Shown here: positions 1-13,440 of the stretch, one piece after another | How positions within the stretch are numbered: position 1 is the stretch's first letter | Layout of the letters: every line of letters begins with the position of its first letter | NCBI RefSeq assembly: GCF_030247195.1 | Contig: NC_080671.1 | Location: forward strand, 303,068,504-303,132,503 | DNA from: Topomyia yanbarensis | Lineage: Eukaryota; Arthropoda; Insecta; Diptera; Culicidae | Length of the DNA: 64,000 bases | Direction of reading: 5' to 3' | Position numbers and translations under genes: made by a program | The notes under the pieces: model-generated | What the model was told of the DNA's origin: nothing | The model's database searches: none | The model's input: only the letters and a program-made list of their open reading frames with translations

Positions 1-501
1 GGTTGACGTTTTTCAGAGTGATTGCATAACCTTTCTATATGAGAAAGGCAAAAATATGCCAAAATCCAAAAAAGTGAATCGTCGTCAAATGTTTTTTCGA
101 GTTTGCATCAAATGTCGACGATTCATGCACCTTGAAGACATTTAGCATCAAAAATAAAAATTCTATTTTTAATTTTTCCTATAGTTTATATGAGAAATTT
201 CTGTGTGGCCGCACTCTTAAACCCGTAATTCCGGAACCAGAATTCCGATCGATCCAAAATTCAATAGCAGCCGACTGAGACTAAGTTTGGGCAAATCGGT
301 CCAGCCATCTCTGAGAAAAATGGGTGAGATTATTTGACACATACGCACTTACATACACACACATACACACACACATACAGACTTTTTCCGATCTCAACGA
401 ACTGAGTCGAATGGGATATGACACTCGGCCCTCCGGGCCGGGATTAGGTTGACATTTTTCAGAGTGATTGCATAACCTTTCTATATGAGAAAGGCAAAAA
501 T
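1..501. repeat. Dispersed mosquito-type repeat with duplicated 55-bp end
   Basis: A 55-bp segment starting GGTTGAC and containing CCTTTCTATATGAGAAAGGC occurs at 1-55 and again at 447-501 in the same orientation, with one mismatch seen. Between them lie a CA-rich microsatellite (about 343-378) and the motif CCCTCCGGGCCGGG. I remember similar sequence as very common in Aedes genomes but cannot confirm the family. The 55-bp end contains a short palindrome (CCTTTCTATATGAGAAAGG). No coding sequence seen. Confidence 0.6.
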
Positions 502-3107
502 CATTTCCACCCGCCTTACCTTGATTGCATTATCGCCAAATAAATGAGGATTATTTTGACCGCCTTCATGCTCAATATAGTAGTTCAAGTTTATTTAAAC
601 AGTAATTGAAACATTTCTGTGTGGTCTTTTTTAATGACTTTCGTGTCCGACATCACAATTTCTGTATTCATTTTACTTTTCCCATTTTGTCTGATTTAAA
701 CACAATAAGCTCTACTTTAATGTCAAATAAAATAACTTTGTTTGCGATTTCAATTTATTTTGAAAATTTGATTCAAACTTTGATTTTATTACAAATATTT
801 CTGAAGTACCTTGATAACAAATACTTTTTTTCAAAAAAGGAAACAGTTCGGAACGGTCACATATTATATATCATATAGTAAAATATCTCTACTTTTAAAA
901 TTGTAAGGTCTCGTTCTGCCCCTAATTGCTTCAAAGGGGTTCAAAGATTTTTTAAATGAAAATAAAATAAATGTCATCGATATTAGGGCAAGATGATTAG
1001 AAAACCAAATAAAAATTTAAAAATTTGCTCCGCACCCCAAAATTACTCCAACATGCAACAGCATTGCCAAGTATTATGAATCGAAATCTGGCCCTTTCGA
1101 GAAAAGTCTGTAAAATATGACATTCGTTAGCTTGTGCTCAATGCTAATTAAATTAAATTAAATTGTTATGTTATTGTTGGTGACTTCGTCGAATTTTATC
1201 CAGTGGGTTGGTCAATCCGAGAGGTAGTTGTATCCCCTGTGACATCAAAATGGATATCACTACAACCTATTTAAATCTCCTTGATTCATTAACGGAAGCG
1301 AAAACTACGATTTGATTATATTCACTGAAATTGGTAGATCTATGACGCACAGAAAAATAAAACAATTCAATGAATAGGTTCTATAACCTTAAATTTGGCC
1401 AGTTTTGAGTTTTGCTTTCCACTTACACTTATTAAAGTTGTCGAAAAACAAGAGATATGTTCCAGTCTTTTATGTGTATTCAAATTTACGTAGACTAACC
1501 AAAAACTTAAATGTAAATAATTTACCTAAATTGAAACCGTAATGAATGATACACGCAAAATTGAGTCAAAAGAACTCAATCATACGCTGTTTTTAGTATT
1601 CGTCTTGGAACTACCTCACCGGCTTATGTTTTAAAAGGTTTGCAAGAATTTTCAGTTTAAAAACCTTTTCTGTTCTTCTGTTTAATTCGATTACTTGACA
1701 CTTCTTAACTGAAGTTTTTGCACATTCAATTCAGCTTGGTAGTTTCCGAACAACCGCCAGTCGCATCACTATCTGTATTTAGGCAAGCGCCAGAAGCACT
1801 AAAACGATTTCGACTAAACTTCAGAACGTTGCAGAGAGTGAATCTGCACTGCGCGACTTCCGGAGGCTTAAAATTGATATTGTTAACAAATTGAAGTAAC
1901 AAGCGCCAGATCGTGTAGGTAGTCGATTAATTGTTGCCGTCGTTCATATACACGACGTAACCCTCGGCAAAGTGTACCCGATTACACAAAGCAAAATTAC
2001 AACATTCCTGATGTGATGAAACTGAATTTATCATTTTACCATGAAAAAAGTAACAATTTACTAAGGATCTTCTGGTCTCGAAATTAAATTGAATGTCCTG
2101 GATAAATGTTACAAAACATGTTGATTCTGAACATAGTAATAGGTTTCAAGAAACAATACCTTTAATATCGTGGAATGACAATATTTTCGCTGAAATTTGA
2201 ATTCTAATTTGAATTAAGACAATTTTAAATAGTTGCTTTGATAAACTGCTCTGCTATTTAGGAATGCGTAGATTTTAATAAATGCATTTTGTTGATTATG
2301 CTGACAGGAAAGTGCATCGAAAATTTATTTTATTCTTCATATATTATATATTATTATTTATATATAATTGATTCAACTAAGCTTTAATGCAAATGTGAAG
2401 TATAAGAGAGAGATACATTTTCGAAGGTTTAGGTCGATTCAGATATTATAAATCCATATATTTTATTTTCTACTATATCGACGAATTTCAAAAATTCCAG
2501 AAGCCGATTCAGAAGTGTTATCCTGGAATGAAACGTAGAATTCAGAATATCTGGAAAAATCTGGCAAAATAAAAAAAATTGACATGGCTTGACCGGATGT
2601 CTGTTCAAATGCGAAAAATCTGGAAGACTCCAGATAAAACTGGAACATTGGCAACGCTGCCGAGTAATATGCCCAGAAACTCGCCGAAAAAATAAAAGAA
2701 CTAGGGATAACCCTGCATTCGGGTTGCAGATTCCGTTGCAGCTGATTCATAAGGCAGTATTTTTTTCTTGTTAGGGGAAACTTTGCCACTGCAACCGAAC
2801 TATTCAGATTATCTTTTGTGACTTCCCCTGTTTGCTCTACATGTTACAAATTGTCCGAATCTAATGTAGTTGGAAGCGAGTTTTTTGTTTGTCCACATCT
2901 GTCATCCCAACCGAGTAGTACATTGTTAATGTAGCTGAGGATCTGTACGAGTAGCAAGGAAAAATGACATTCATGCATTTAAGGGTTAAGTATCTTGGAA
3001 CACTAGTGACATGTGATATATTCCTTGTTTGGACGTGACTCTTTGTTTTTTTCAAGGCTTTATGAGACATGTGATAGTCGCGAGGTGAAAATTTGAGTTG
3101 TGGCTGC
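502..3107. other. AT-rich noncoding stretch
   Basis: No gene is supported. The longest open frame (606-878) has no domain, no codon bias and an AT-rich composition. At about 2500-2665 there are repeated AATCTGGAA/CCAGAT words. A related CTGGA-rich patch lies at about 29035-29150, so this is probably an old dispersed repeat. Confidence 0.5.
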
Positions 3108-3109
3108 TA

Positions 3110-4401
3110 AAGGGCGAACATGAAATTATTGCGACACATTCAACAGGGCATAACTTTTTTACCATTGGGTAAAAATCAACCAAATTTTTTTCTCATTGAT
3201 GTGTGTTGTTTACATGCTGTCAAACTCGAAGTCGTGTTTTTCGATTCAACGAAAATGGAGGTGAACCAACGTGAGTCAAGAGAACAAATTCTTTCCAAAC
3301 ACCTGGAATTTCTTGACCTGTCGCACCGGCAGTTGGGAAAAATGTTAAACATTCACCATCCAACCGTCTCCAGAGTGTTGAAACGGTTCCAGGAGCGGTT
3401 GACGTTGGACCACGGCAAAGGAGCTGGAAGAAAACCGGGACCGGAGAACAAAAAGACGGAGGGAAAGGTGAAGCGGATGATTAAAGCAAATCCCAACGTC
3501 TCAAGCCGTGATTTGGCTAAAAAGATCGGCATATCGCAGAGCTACGTCCAGAATGCAAAGACGAGAGCTTGACTACATACATACAAGATACACAACCATC
3601 CCAAACCGCGATGAGCGGCAACAATCGACGGCTAAAACTCGGGCGCGGAAGCTCTACGAGAAGATGCTGACAAAATATGGCTGCTGTGTGATGGACGACG
3701 AAACGTATATAAAAGCCGATTTTAAGCAAATTCCGGGGTTGGAGTTTTTTACTGGCAAGAGCAAGTTCTATGTGGACGACAAATTTAAGAAGAAGAAAAT
3801 ATCGAAGTTCGCCTCCAAATATCTCATTTGGCAGGCCATCTGCTCTTGCGGACTGAGGAGTAAGCCTTTCGTGACAAAGGGCACAGTAAATGGCGAGATC
3901 TACAAATCTGAGTGCCTCGAGAAGCGCCTTTTGTCGTTCTTGCAGCAGCACGACGAAGCTCCGCTATTATGGCCAGATTTGGCATCATGCCACTATTCTA
4001 AAACTGTCCTGGAGTGGTATGAGGCCAATTCTGTCCATTTTGTTCCAAAGGACATGACTCCGCCAAACTGTCCGGAGCTGCGCCCGGTGGAGCAGTACTG
4101 GGCAATGATGAAGCGGGAACTTCGGAAGAGCAAGAAGACAGTCAAAGACGAGAAGGACATGTTAAGAAAATGAAAAAAAAACTGAGAAACTGGTACCGGA
4201 TGACACTGTAAAGACTTTGATGGAGAGCATCAAGCGAAAATGCGTTCAAATTTACACTCAAGGCTCCATCGATTAACTTTTCTTTTGATTTTTGAAGTAA
4301 ATATATGTATAAAACTACCCTAAAATTTTGGTTTGATTTTAAACATTATAAGAAAATTGGCATGACATTATCGGTGTCGCAATAACTTCGTGTTCGCCCT
4401 T
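3110..4401 (+). mobile_element. ITmD37E-type Tc1/mariner transposon, full length
   Basis: The element is 1292 bp, bounded by TA target duplications at 3108-3109 and 4402-4403. Terminal inverted repeats of about 28 bp begin AAGGGCGAACA at the left. The right end, read inversely, starts AAGGGCGAACACGAAGTTAT. It carries one transposase gene on the + strand with a D-D-37-E catalytic spacing. That spacing defines the DD37E family, described mainly from mosquitoes. Both ends look intact although the gene is broken, so the copy could be mobilised only in trans, if at all. Confidence 0.93.
3255..4276 (+). pseudogene. ITmD37E transposase, broken
   Basis: This is a DDE transposase that would bind the inverted repeats and cut and paste the element at TA sites. 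The chosen start is the ATG at 3255 (MEVNQRES), which fits the family better than upstream codons. A helix-turn-helix region follows (LSHRQLGKMLNIHHPTVSRV), then a second one with SSRDLAKKIGISQ. Catalytic residues are Asp in MDDET (3691-3705), Asp in PDLASCHYS (codon 3976-3978) and Glu in RPVEQYW (codon 4090-4092), leaving 37 residues between the last two. Breaks: an in-frame TGA at 3570-3572, a one-base frame change near 3600-3611, and a TGA at 4171-4173 followed by another frame change in an A-run. The family-like C-terminal reading continues to TAA at 4274-4276. Confidence 0.9.
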
Positions 4402-4439
4402 TAATAGGATTTCCTACAATTTGTGTAATCATTTTAAGT

Positions 4440-4795
4440 TTGGTATACTACGGATACCTATGTGCTCTATATGAATCGCTGTTACTGTCTGTTATTCTGT
4501 ATGGTCATTATGGGTGGTCGCTGAAAGAGACAGACAATCGAGTGTGTAAACATTTTGACATTGGTAGACTGATAAAGCACGGAAAACTACAGTGCGCTAT
4601 GCTTGTAGCGCAAATGCTCGAAGAGATACTAGATATAGTTATGTTCAGCAAAAAACCTGGTAGTGGGTGACAAGTTTCGGGGCAGACCCCGTACTCGCTG
4701 ACTCTGAACAATTGAGGAAAATGTGCAGGCGAAGTGTATACAAAAAGACTGGTAATACCAGATCAAGCAACTTGGAAGTCTGAGATACCTGATCC
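4440..4795 (+). pseudogene. Decayed 3' end of an RTE-like LINE reverse transcriptase
   Basis: The translation LYESLLLSVILYG followed by GWSLKETD resembles the thumb-region motif (VLYG..TWTLK) near the end of RTE-type reverse transcriptases. Further on, IKHGKLQCAMLVAQM matches the usual KRGRLRWAGHVARM block, and RGRPRTR at about 4681 matches the RGRPRTRW block. Several stops and frame changes are present. There is no polymerase active site, so this is a 5'-truncated fossil. Family placement comes from motif memory only. Confidence 0.6.
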
Positions 4796-7700
4796 GGAAC
4801 ACCTGGATTGTTCGGCCACAATGATGATACTTATCATTAGTAGGGAGTCAGGCTTTGACGACTGGACCGAGTCGGTTGTCACGGTAAAGATGGACTTGTC
4901 TGTCTATACCAGGACACATGCTAGTGAACTCGGGTGATTCGTAGTTATGCTGCCCAAGCTCGACCCTTATTAGCAGAAGACAAAAATTAAGCCCATACGA
5001 TATTAAGCCTGTTCTAATGACCCTGCCACTTCTAGTTTTCCGATCTGTTTACTTCACATCGTTGCTCTCACTTGAGTACTTTGGCTCTAATTTTCATAAC
5101 TTTCCCTACCCAGTAATCTCTAGCTAATTGAATGTCGTTAAAATGCAAAAAATCTGTTAATAAACATATACCATGCATTTCATAAGAAGAATGTGAAACA
5201 AACTAAATGCTAAATAAGATTCTTAGTACTAATAAGCGAAATTAATTTTGAATTTTGTTATAAAATACGACTGCTGTGACATGATCATTTTGTCTCTCAA
5301 GATAGCTCATATTGTTGTCCCACGTGGTAGAATAGCAAACCAAAAATCGGTCATTACATACAATTTTTTTCAAAGATTTTGAAAACATTCCAGCTCGTTT
5401 GATATTTAAATACGAAGAATATATTTTATTCTACCAATAGGGAGAAATTTTGGAGTATTTACTTGTTTTGCTACAGATATATTAGGCTTGAGCCTTAGGG
5501 TGCTCATATTGCCTAACTTTCCCCTATGTGTATACCTTTTGCACCGTCTTACCCTGCCAGACATTCTTACCCAGTCTTTCTCTATAAGTAAACTACCCTG
5601 CTCCCCTCCACCCCAAAAATTTTTAGCTGGGAAGTAAAGTGTTTACACAGTGAATCGTTTACAGAAAGCTTCATCCCCTTCTCAATTCAGGCCCAGCTGG
5701 AGATAACTTTCAATTGTGTAACAATTATAGATTAAACTAAAATAGCCTGCGTCTTTGTTCACTTTAATACAAAATTTTCGACACTAAGACAAAAGAATTC
5801 GTTGCATGATTTATATCTTGGGAATGTCCATCAAGACCCAGCTGCACCATTATTCAATGGTATAAATTGACGGGTTGAGCGTCTAGATTAACATTAAAAT
5901 CAACGCCAGCATTATCTATAATTGGTTGGCATGTTTTATGTTTCTTCTGCTTGGGTAATCGAAACACTTTGAATGTAAAAAGTCAATCTGAAATGTTTCA
6001 CTTCACCGTTTTTAACCTAGTGAATGAATTATTTCAGTATGTACATTCGGATCTTCAGAGAACCACTTATTTGGAACCGATATGTTGGTTTTCAAAGCTC
6101 CTTTTCTATAATATAATAAACAAGTCGCTTCTTTCAACTTTTCTGACTGGTTTGTATCACCTAATTCTTTTCGAACGAGGCCTACAAAGAGAGATGGAAA
6201 AGTATAATTACGAAAACTAGAGCAGTTTGCATAAATTTAATGCTATTAGGAACAGTAATTACTCGACCTGGAATCAGCAAAATGCGCAACAATCGGTATC
6301 AATTTATTCGCTTTATTGATAAGAAACAATAATAATCGAGTGCCTCGCCATTTGAGTCAGTGAAATAGGTATGTGGACAATAGAAACATACCCAAATCTG
6401 ACTTTAGATAAAACTCACCCCTGGCTAAAATACCACACACGAATTTCTTTTCATTCTTGTGATCTTTTTTGCATATTCTGCTTCGAAATTCAGACATTTT
6501 AGTTTTCATTAAATACAGACTAATTTTCTAATTTAATTTTTTTAATTTTCTGTTGATTTCTGAGGTTTTTCCCTTTTCAGCTTGTTTTTTGGTCTGCGCG
6601 TATCAAAAATTAGAAAAGAAAGTTCACAACCATGTGGAATTGAATTATCCAATGTAGATTAGCTGGCGTTAATCCCTTCAGTTAAAAAGTGTCTCGTGGT
6701 TTCTCGAGTGCCCAAAAACGATAACTTTATCGATTAACCGAACCATCAAAATTAAATCCTGTCGCGCTCATAATACATTGGCCAAACTGATGGAAAAAGT
6801 TGTTTGAAGCAACGGTTCACCTCACTAAACGCACCCACCGAGTTGAAATCGTACTCAAAAGCGTAAAATTCTTCCCCTGGCCCCGGCAGTAAACAAAACA
6901 AACTCACCTGTGCATAGAGGCAGGCGAAAACGCATACAAATGCACCATCAAGCCCCAGCCATCAGTCATGAAATACAGTTTGATACAAATTTAATCATTC
7001 ATAACTTGGTTGATAGCAGAGGTAGAAATACCTGAATAGAATGCATACACACTCACACGGTTCATTTTGGTTTTACGCGCACTCGCCACCGTAATAACAG
7101 ACAAGGGAGGAACCGGACGAAGTGCTTTTCCTACCAACCCACTCGCGCCTGCTTTCATATTATTCATTCCTCATCACCCATACTAAAAATATGATCAGGT
7201 GTTGGTGGTTGCCCCGCGCGCGTGTTGTTTCAGCGACGGCCACGATGACCCAGCCAGCAGCGATGATGGTGGCGTGGGGGTGAATCAGCCAGTCGCGCGC
7301 GGCATCGGGGAAACAGAGGCACAAATATTTCTTTAGAGAACTCACTTATTTACATTTTTATTTCGTTTCCCTACGCCCATAAGCACTATAGCCATCCATT
7401 CCATAGGCCAGTCAAAACCCGACGCGACTTCTATCTGGTTTGCTGGTCAATTCCAATAGCAGTAGTAAGTCCAGTTTTCAGTTCTCGTCGCGATTGTCGT
7501 CTGGCAACTTTTCTTCCTTTCACGGTGTCGAATCGTGTATTTGGTGACTTGAGTGTGAGCCACGAACAGCGAAAGAAGAAAGTGTACTACACAGAGGGAA
7601 ATTCGTAGTTCGTTGCTATCGAAATACGATCGAGTAAAGTGAACTGTAAACGATATAGAAGTGCATAATCAGTACCCCAGTGATGTTATCAGTGAACACG

Positions 7701-8915
7701 TAATTGAATTAGAAGTCACACAAAACCGCAAAAATCAATTGATCCACCCACGTCAGCTGGAATATGCGACCTGTTTAACGCGTACTTGCAACGGCCCTTG
7801 AAATTACATGCTGGTTGTATTATAATTAAATTAATGATGAGAAAATGAACATTTAAATTTCGTAGAACTTAGTTAATCCAAACGCGAGGTTGTGTATTTT
7901 TCAATAGCTTTTGCGTGTTACATATGCCGCATTTAGTGGGTAGCAAAACATTGGCGCTTCATTGTTGCTCCACACTGTCACATTAATTGAATTACGTGCA
8001 ACAATCAATTGCAATGTGACCAGTGTTTTTATGATGTTTTAATGGGCGTGGAGGGTACTTTAGAAACAGACACCAGATTTGGCATTGAAGAAGTATATAT
8101 AGCAAGGCACTGACGTCACCTACTTAGTTGGACATTTACACTTCACCAATACCTGCTAATCGAACGATTGGTCAGCTTTGGGACGGGGAATTTTTGAGCA
8201 GGTTTAATGTATTCAAAAATTTATAAGACAAGGCAGTGTTGTTTTTTGCGATAAACAGGAACGGTGAATTGATAACTTTATGTTACCGTGTTGCACACGA
8301 TTTCGGGTACAAGGAGTAAAATCCATTTCAAAACAGATGGCGATAAATGTCAACCATCTCCGATTCAAACAAACCTTTGCTGTTGTGTTCGGTTTATAAA
8401 GCGTCGCATTTTCCACAAACAATCAGATCATTTTGAATGAAGGAATTTAAGTTTTAGGTAATTTTGCGTGAAAGACTCTGTATCGCCAGCTCTCTATTGG
8501 TCACGGATATTTATTTTTAATTTAAAGACCTGTTAGTGTATGTGCAAACAAAAAATCAAAAGCAAGATTTCAGAAAAGAAGTATTTTCCAGCAAAATGAA
8601 CTTGGTTTTTTTAAGTGTTCTTGTTAACAAAAATGTAGATGTTTAGCAGACAAATCATACAAAAAAAACCATTCCAAAGCAATATGTGCCTCTAGCAAAT
8701 ACAAACGATGACAATGAAACATGTAATTCTGTGTGTTCTGAAAGAGCTATATGACTACGAAAATCAAAAAAGCGCTATTCATTGTATCAAAAATGGCTCA
8801 GAAACAGCTAGCGGCTCGAAGTCAAAAAATGCACTCAATTGTTCATAACTTTTTAGCGTGTGGCTAACAATAGGTCGGTAGCAGCTCGAAATCGCATATT
8901 GCACCGTAATCCCAT
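4796..8915. other. Noncoding stretch, possible regulatory DNA
   Basis: No convincing gene. A weak 89-codon frame at 5951-6220 has no recognisable domain. A locally GC-rich segment lies at about 7130-7310, next to the possible promoter at 7430-7690. The rest is AT-rich. It may be upstream of, or intronic to, the MAGUK gene at 17.8 kb. Confidence 0.4.
7430..7690 (+). promoter_or_regulatory. Possible promoter and untranslated first exon
   Basis: The segment has a TCAGTT initiator match (7478-7483), higher complexity and higher GC than its flanks, and a purine-rich leader-like run after it. It lies downstream of a GC-rich island (about 7130-7310). No downstream promoter element at the expected spacing and no clear splice donor were found. 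The idea that it feeds the MAGUK gene 10 kb downstream is inference from position and strand only. Confidence 0.22.
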
Positions 8916-8943
8916 GTGATCAAGATGTTTAATGAGCATCTGA

Positions 8944-9197
8944 GTGGCAGTAAACGAGTTACTGCATTACTATTTGACCTATATAAACACCACGTTTACA
9001 AAATTTGGAATGTACTGGATCTTAGGCAACCAGCAAGAAAACATTGTTTGGCAAGTGATTTGCGGATGTGGAAAAATATTCATTTCTTCGTCACATCTGG
9101 GTCTGTTAACGGAAAACTCCGCACGGAAGCATCCAAAAGTGACATCTTGAGGTCTTACGAAGACACGACAATGTTATTTAAAATTAGTCCGTCATGA
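8944..9197 (+). pseudogene. Degenerate DDE transposase fragment
   Basis: Two overlapping frames split one transposase-like segment. NIVWQVICGCGKIFIS (9035 onward) and FVTSGSVNGKL (about 9087 onward) correspond to the IWQAICSCG and FVTKGTVNGEIY blocks of the ITmD37E transposase at 3.8-3.9 kb. A frame change lies between them. No catalytic residues or inverted repeats were identified, so it is an old internal fragment of a DD37E or related element. Confidence 0.45.
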
Positions 9198-9462
9198 AGA
9201 CAAACGTTCCTGAAATTCCAAAATTGAAATTGACTGATTTGGCTCAAATTTGAAAAAGAGTATCAGAGTGGCATGAAATAGCAATCCTTCCGTAATGCTG
9301 GGAATTATTTTTTGATCATACTCATACTCGAAAGCTGTTTATACCAGTTCAATTAAAGGGGAACTTTAGCTGAATAGTGCCCAGGTGCATTGAGTAGTCT
9401 TAAAACGACCCTGCCTGATCCCATTAGGTATTTTCAATACGACACCCCATAATTGGCTAGTA

Positions 9463-9815
9463 CAGGGTCCGGCACTCGAAGTGTAACCAATTTAAAAGGC
9501 CATAAATTCAAAATGTATCAAAAATTCAGAATCAATTCACTTTGGCACTTATAACGAACTATGGTGCGATAAACAAAAACTTTATTAGCATTAAAATGTT
9601 TGAGCTCACGAACAATCGCTGGTTGTGATTTTCCAGCAAAAACAATCTCACTATCTCTTTTAAATTCCATCATTAATCACCTATTTGTGCGTTCACTTTT
9701 GGCAAAATTCTTTTGTACGCTTGTAAACAATACTCCAAACTGCCATTCAGGCAATTTATAGGCCGCTGATTCCAGTGCGACAGCTGCGCGAACACACTTC
9801 GAGTGTCGCACCCTG
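9463..9815 (-). mobile_element. Internally deleted Tc1/mariner-like element
   Basis: This 353-bp element has inverted ends CAGGGTCCGGCACTCGAAGT (left) and, read inversely at the right, CAGGGTGCGACACTCGAAGT. TA lies on both sides (9461-9462 and 9816-9817). On the minus strand from the ATG at 9670 an open stretch of about 45 codons reads MEFKRDSEIVFAGKSQ and later VFVYRTIVRY. This is the N-terminal helix-turn-helix region of a mariner-group transposase; the catalytic part is absent. A second copy of the outer word CACCCTGTACTTTCA lies just outside at about 9875, suggesting a nested or duplicated end. Confidence 0.75.
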
Positions 9816-12767
9816 TACTTTCAGGAGCGGTACATCAATGTTCTAAATATATATTTGTTTTCATCATGGATACACCCTGTACTTTCACTGAAGGAATACG
9901 TTTTCCACTGTTTTGCTCCGATTTGTGGACATTAGTAAACTCGTGCTTTTAACAATTTCCAAATGAACTATGTTAAAAAGAAACAAAAATAAATTGAGGC
10001 TCTACAACTAATTGTAGTAACCGTTCGTATTGGAATCAAGACTTTAAGGCGTTTTCTCTGTGAGGAAAACAAGGGTAAAGCTTAAACGAGCAATGTGTGC
10101 AAGAAGCAGTGGCCATCAAAATGCACCGCAAAGACGATGATTTTGGCAGAGTTCTTAATGCATGTTTTTCTGCTGGCCGTTAAATGAGAGTCGATTCAAA
10201 AATTATTTTATACATTGTTAAAATTAACTAATCCGGTTGAAAATAAAATAATGAGAAACAAATGACATATGTGGAAACATTCTCTACAATTTCAATTCAG
10301 TTAAAAAAGCATTGTAGTTTGTGTACTTTCCACTATCTTCAGCAAGTAACTTGTGGGGAACAGTTTACATTACAGCACGGATCAAATTGTTCTTCTCGCT
10401 TGCTCTGTTAAAGGTAATCCTTTGTAGGCAAGATGACCAACTTATAGCTCAGTTTGCTTACATAGTACAGTTGCCCGTAAAGAAGCGTCTTGCTTTCCTT
10501 GAATTCGTTCATTTCGGAACACAAATTCAAAGGTCTAGGCTACCTCTTTCGTTTAATTGATGTATGTTGTTAGGTTCATTTGCTCATAATAGCTACTTAT
10601 GTTAAATGGACACACGTGTTAAACAGATGGCATAGTTCAAAGAATCGCCACGAGGCGGCGTCAGTGTGCAAAGCGAGTTTATACTTGAAACGATGATCAC
10701 GTTTATTTCAGTGAAATGTTCTCAGTGTCATGTTTGGTAGATCTGCGATATCCATTTCAATTTAAAATAATTTTCAAAGACCAGATCACTTTGGCACGGG
10801 TTGTTAATTATTATAAAAACAATGCTAAATTACTTCATTTGGTTTGACGTAATTGTTTCAAGTGCAAAATCACTTGGATCAACATAACAATTTTTACCGT
10901 GTGCGTGTGTAATAAACTTGAAAAAATCGCTTTGTTTTATCATTCTTCTTTGGGAAATCATCAGTAGAATGATTCTTTATGTGTATTATAGAAACTGATT
11001 GCAAAACTGATGTTTGTTAGTATTGTTCACATGAGGATGGGGTTTAAGTGTCGCTAAATAATGTTCATATGCCTCTACTAATTGCAGAAACCTATGTGCA
11101 TAATTAATTATTATAACCGATCTAACCAAAGTGAAGGACGATTAGCGATTTTACCCAATTAGAGCTGATGTTGTAGAACGACTGGTTCGTGGTACGCTGA
11201 CTGGTAACGCCAAGCCGGTCAAACGATTGTCATCCATTTTCAATGGCTTGAAACAAAGATGCTACGTTAAAACTAGCTTTTCACGCGTCACAATGACGGA
11301 ATATTGCATATTTCATTTGAAATGCGCTTTTCATGCATTTTGATGCGACGAATTCATTAAAAAATAAGAGTAGTATGTATTACCCAAGTTTAATATATAC
11401 TAATTTGCAGCGACGGTAGAAATCTATTCCCCGAATGATTATAATATTCGATAGTGTGTGAAAAGACCTTTAATCTCCATATAGATATTACATATACCCA
11501 CAATCGAAAGTAATCTTTTAAATGCTTTGCTATGAAATATGTAGTTGGAGTAAGTGACGGTGACGCACGCGGGGCAAGTTGGCGCTACTATTGATAGTGC
11601 GAAACTTGTCATCAAATATTTTGTTTTCTGGAATTCACTCCAAAGTAAGAGAAACTTTTTCTTGTGTATCTCGTCAATGCAGAGGACATTTACTTTGGCC
11701 AATCGTCTGAAGGATTTCGAAAATTTGCTTTTGAATATGGTGTACGCATCGCTGTCAAAATGCCGGGGTATTGAGACTGGAATATAATGGCAAGTGTCAA
11801 AATATATACAGTTTTATTAACAAGATTGATTATCTGCACATTTCACAAGGACCCCTGAACCAATTGAATTTTTATTTGATTGCTTATTTTCTCGCACTCC
11901 GCCATCTTACTTCATACATCCCGATAACCTCGGGGCTGGGTAAGTTTTTGTCTCTAAAAATGGATTTTAATTAAATTTAGAGATATTGCCAACAGTCTGC
12001 CCTTTTATCTCGAAATTAATTTTTTTAGCATGAACACTTGTATGAACACGTATTGGTAGCACAATCTGACTACTGGCTAGACAGCATGTTAATCAACGGT
12101 CAAACCTATCAACAAATCATCAGCGATGTATCATAGTTCAACGTGTTCTCATTTAACGAACAGTACAAATAAATACACCGGTACAAAATTTCAATGAAAT
12201 TCTGATTGGTTGTATGGCACGTTCGTTGATAAAACAAAAAAGCGACGGAAATGTTCAATGTGTGCTCATTGGCAATGGTAACAATAATTGTGTATTATAT
12301 CTACACAAATTGTGATTTCTAAGATTTGTGTTATGATATGTTCAATTTCGCGATAAAATTTTACAAACAATTGCATTACATTTCTCAAGTGTGTCTTGAT
12401 CCAATAAAAATCATTATGACGGATAACTTTTTTCATTTTTTTCAGTTCCGATAAAGGGAACATTTTTTGGAACAACGTCTAGTTTGGCAAAAAAAATATC
12501 GAATAAGAACTACGCGACGTGTGAAGAAACGCCAAAAACGGACTTCAAATTTTACGGAAATCGCATAGAAAATCAATTTTTAACATGTTCTTGAATTATA
12601 CATTTTCGATTGTTTCTGTATAAATCAAATAACAACCTTTCAAGAACTACACGATCGATGGGAGTAGTTTGTAGTTTATTGTAAAGCAGGAATCGCAAAG
12701 ATCGCTTTCAAAAAAAATACGTTCTGTATAAACAAAAAGAATTTGAAAAATAATATGATACATCAGT
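9816..12767. other. AT-rich noncoding stretch
   Basis: Nothing gene-like is supported. Open frames at 10321-10560, 11439-11787 and 12266-12475 lack domains and overlap each other on opposite strands. Probably intergenic or intronic. Confidence 0.4.
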
Positions 12768-13440
12768 AATTCGGTTCAGTCGTGCTATCTAATGGCAAGC
12801 TCCATTTTGGGGTAAACTGAGTTAGATATGCCACATTACTTAACTGAAAAATCTCTACAAAATGGTGCTTTCAGATTTTCGAAATCCTGCTTGGTTACTG
12901 ATGTATAGCGAGAAAAGTGATGAAAAATTGTTGGTTGTTTGCTTCATATCACTGTATCTTAAGATTGGCTCATGTTATATTGAAGTTTTTTCTGTGAAAA
13001 ATATCTGGGGAACACAATGACATAATAGTTTTCAAAATCAAAATTACATGCATTGCGAGAAAAATGCAGTTTTAGTTTTAAATTGGAAATATTGCATATT
13101 TGGCAACACTGTAACCAAAAAATACTATTTTTCTAGATTCCTTAATCAATTTCCATTAAAATGTATTTTACCGATTGTTTCTAGAGTAAATGAATAAAAG
13201 TTAATAATTGATGTTTTATTTGCACAGAAAATTTTATGACTCATTAGTACATTACATTTTTAGTAAAAACTTTCTACAATTCTTCGTAATATTTGAAAGA
13301 TTAATTCAAAATAGATAGAAGTATCAATCAGCATCTCTGTTTTGTTTCAACCATTTATAAGTTTCAAGATATTTAACTTTAAAAATTGTTTTTCTCGAAA
13401 TGTGCTATATAGTCATAAGATAGCACAACAGTGACGAATT
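12768..13440 (-). mobile_element. Long-TIR nonautonomous element, family A copy 1
   Basis: The left end AATTCGGTTCAGTCGTGCTA and the right end (inverse) AATTCGTCACTGTTGTGCTA are imperfect inverted repeats of about 40 bp. The interior matches the element at 38638-39644 in opposite orientation; for example GAGTTAGATATGCC near the left end here equals the inverse of sequence near the right end there. No coding capacity. Target duplication is not clear. Confidence 0.72.

Noticed and set aside
606..878. 90-codon open frame
   Set aside because: Phe/Ile/Leu-rich AT translation with no domain or start context.
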